Shown here: positions 63,401-64,000 of the stretch, in pieces
Numbering within the stretch: position 1 is the first letter of the stretch
Layout of the letters: each line of letters begins with the position of its first letter
Assembly: GCA_036785705.1 (NCBI GenBank)
Contig: JAWUZG010000029.1
Coordinates: 14,647,501 to 14,711,500 of the forward strand
Direction: 5' to 3'
Source: Acanthornis magna
Lineage: Eukaryota > Chordata > Aves > Passeriformes > Acanthizidae
Length of the DNA stretch: 64,000 nt
Position numbers and translations under genes: made by a program
Notes under the pieces: model-generated
Told to the model about the DNA's origin: nothing
What the model saw: only the letters and a program-made list of their open reading frames with translations
Database searches by the model: none

Positions 63401-64000
63401 TTCTTGTACTGGAACATGATTGTCAACGACAGAAGTGGCCATCAGGCCACAAATCACAGTGGACTATTAACCAGAGCAAGAGTCAAGATATTTTGGACCA
63501 GTGAGAGTAGCTTGCTCTCTGCCTACCGTGGTCAATGTTGGTCTACATTGTGCACTAAGTTGTGGCCAGAAATCCTCTCAATTCCTCAGTGATGCTACAT
63601 TCAAAGAGACTTTGCACAGAAATTTTTAAGCAAACAAAACCAAATCCAAACAAGCCAAAACTCCCTAACACTTGGAGATTTTGCTATTTTTAGATCTGTG
63701 GGTGAAAAATTTGGCATAGTGGCACAGAGCATCATCACAGATTAATTATCTTATATATCTGACCATTTTTTTTGTCCTGTTTGCAATTTCACATTTTCTG
63801 AAAAAGAAATTGGTTCAGTATCTCTTCCAAACATTCTTGCTACTTGACATGGTACTTTGCAAAAAAAAACCCAAAATGATGAAAACACAGTCCATGCCAT
63901 AGGGGACTGATGATTAAAAAGAAAAGAAGCTTTGATCTCTTACTCCTGTGTCATTCAACAGTAACACCACTGTAAATACTATTCAGATTTTACAAAAGCA
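57421..64000. other. AT-rich noncoding sequence, about 6.6 kb
   Basis: No gene, RNA gene or transposon was recognised. A slightly GC-richer patch lies at about 61900-62225, without repeat or coding signature. Open frames stay at or below 100 codons. Confidence 0.6.
60849..60867. repeat. TA dinucleotide microsatellite
   Basis: A TA run of nine to ten units in AT-rich surroundings. Confidence 0.85.

Noticed and set aside
1..64000. CRISPR arrays, tRNA or rRNA genes, operons or phage-like modules
   Set aside because: None was seen on either strand. The sequence has the character of bird noncoding nuclear DNA, and no prokaryotic gene organisation is present.

Overview
The window looks like noncoding DNA from a bird, most likely a passerine. 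Chicken-repeat-1 (CR1) LINE fragments occur on both strands. Several keep the family's 3' terminus, an ATTCTATGATTCTATG-type microsatellite preceded by GGTCCCTTCCAACC or a close variant. At about 19.5-20.1 kb there is a long-terminal-repeat block of a type I recognise from songbird genomes, with internal CCCACACTGGAGCAG repeats and a polyadenylation signal. The rest is AT-rich DNA dense in stop codons. I found no host protein-coding exon, tRNA, rRNA, CRISPR array or bacterial-style gene, so the window is best read as a gene desert or the inside of a very large intron. The GC level looks to be in the mid-30s percent by eye; I did not count it.

Layout. 0-20 kb is the repeat-richer part: CR1 fragments at 2.9-3.4 kb (-), 7.0-7.3 kb (-), 7.9-8.3 kb (+) and 14.8-15.7 kb (+), then the LTR. 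It also holds two separate duplicated segments, 4763-4944 with 5545-5722 and 13321-13460 with 14105-14230. Both pairs are spaced about 0.78 kb apart and neither matches a repeat family I know. 20-57 kb is almost free of young repeats. It holds only an old, eroded CR1-like segment at 28.4 kb and two very short CR1 tails at 46.0 and 50.4 kb, plus microsatellites, a 61-bp all-purine tract (39.3 kb) and a 186-bp run containing only A and T (51.8 kb). 57-64 kb opens with a CR1 3' end and is otherwise featureless.

The only recognisable coding sequence belongs to CR1: a broken reverse-transcriptase segment at 14.8-15.1 kb and a still-open C-terminal ORF2 remnant at 7.9-8.2 kb. Several AT-rich stretches (3.7, 41.5, 48.6, 52.4 and 56.4 kb) carry clustered homeodomain, POU or SOX-like words and are offered as low-confidence candidate conserved enhancers. 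I did not find a new gene system here. The observations most worth checking are the paired duplications, the candidate enhancers in the repeat-poor interval, and the pure A/T tract.
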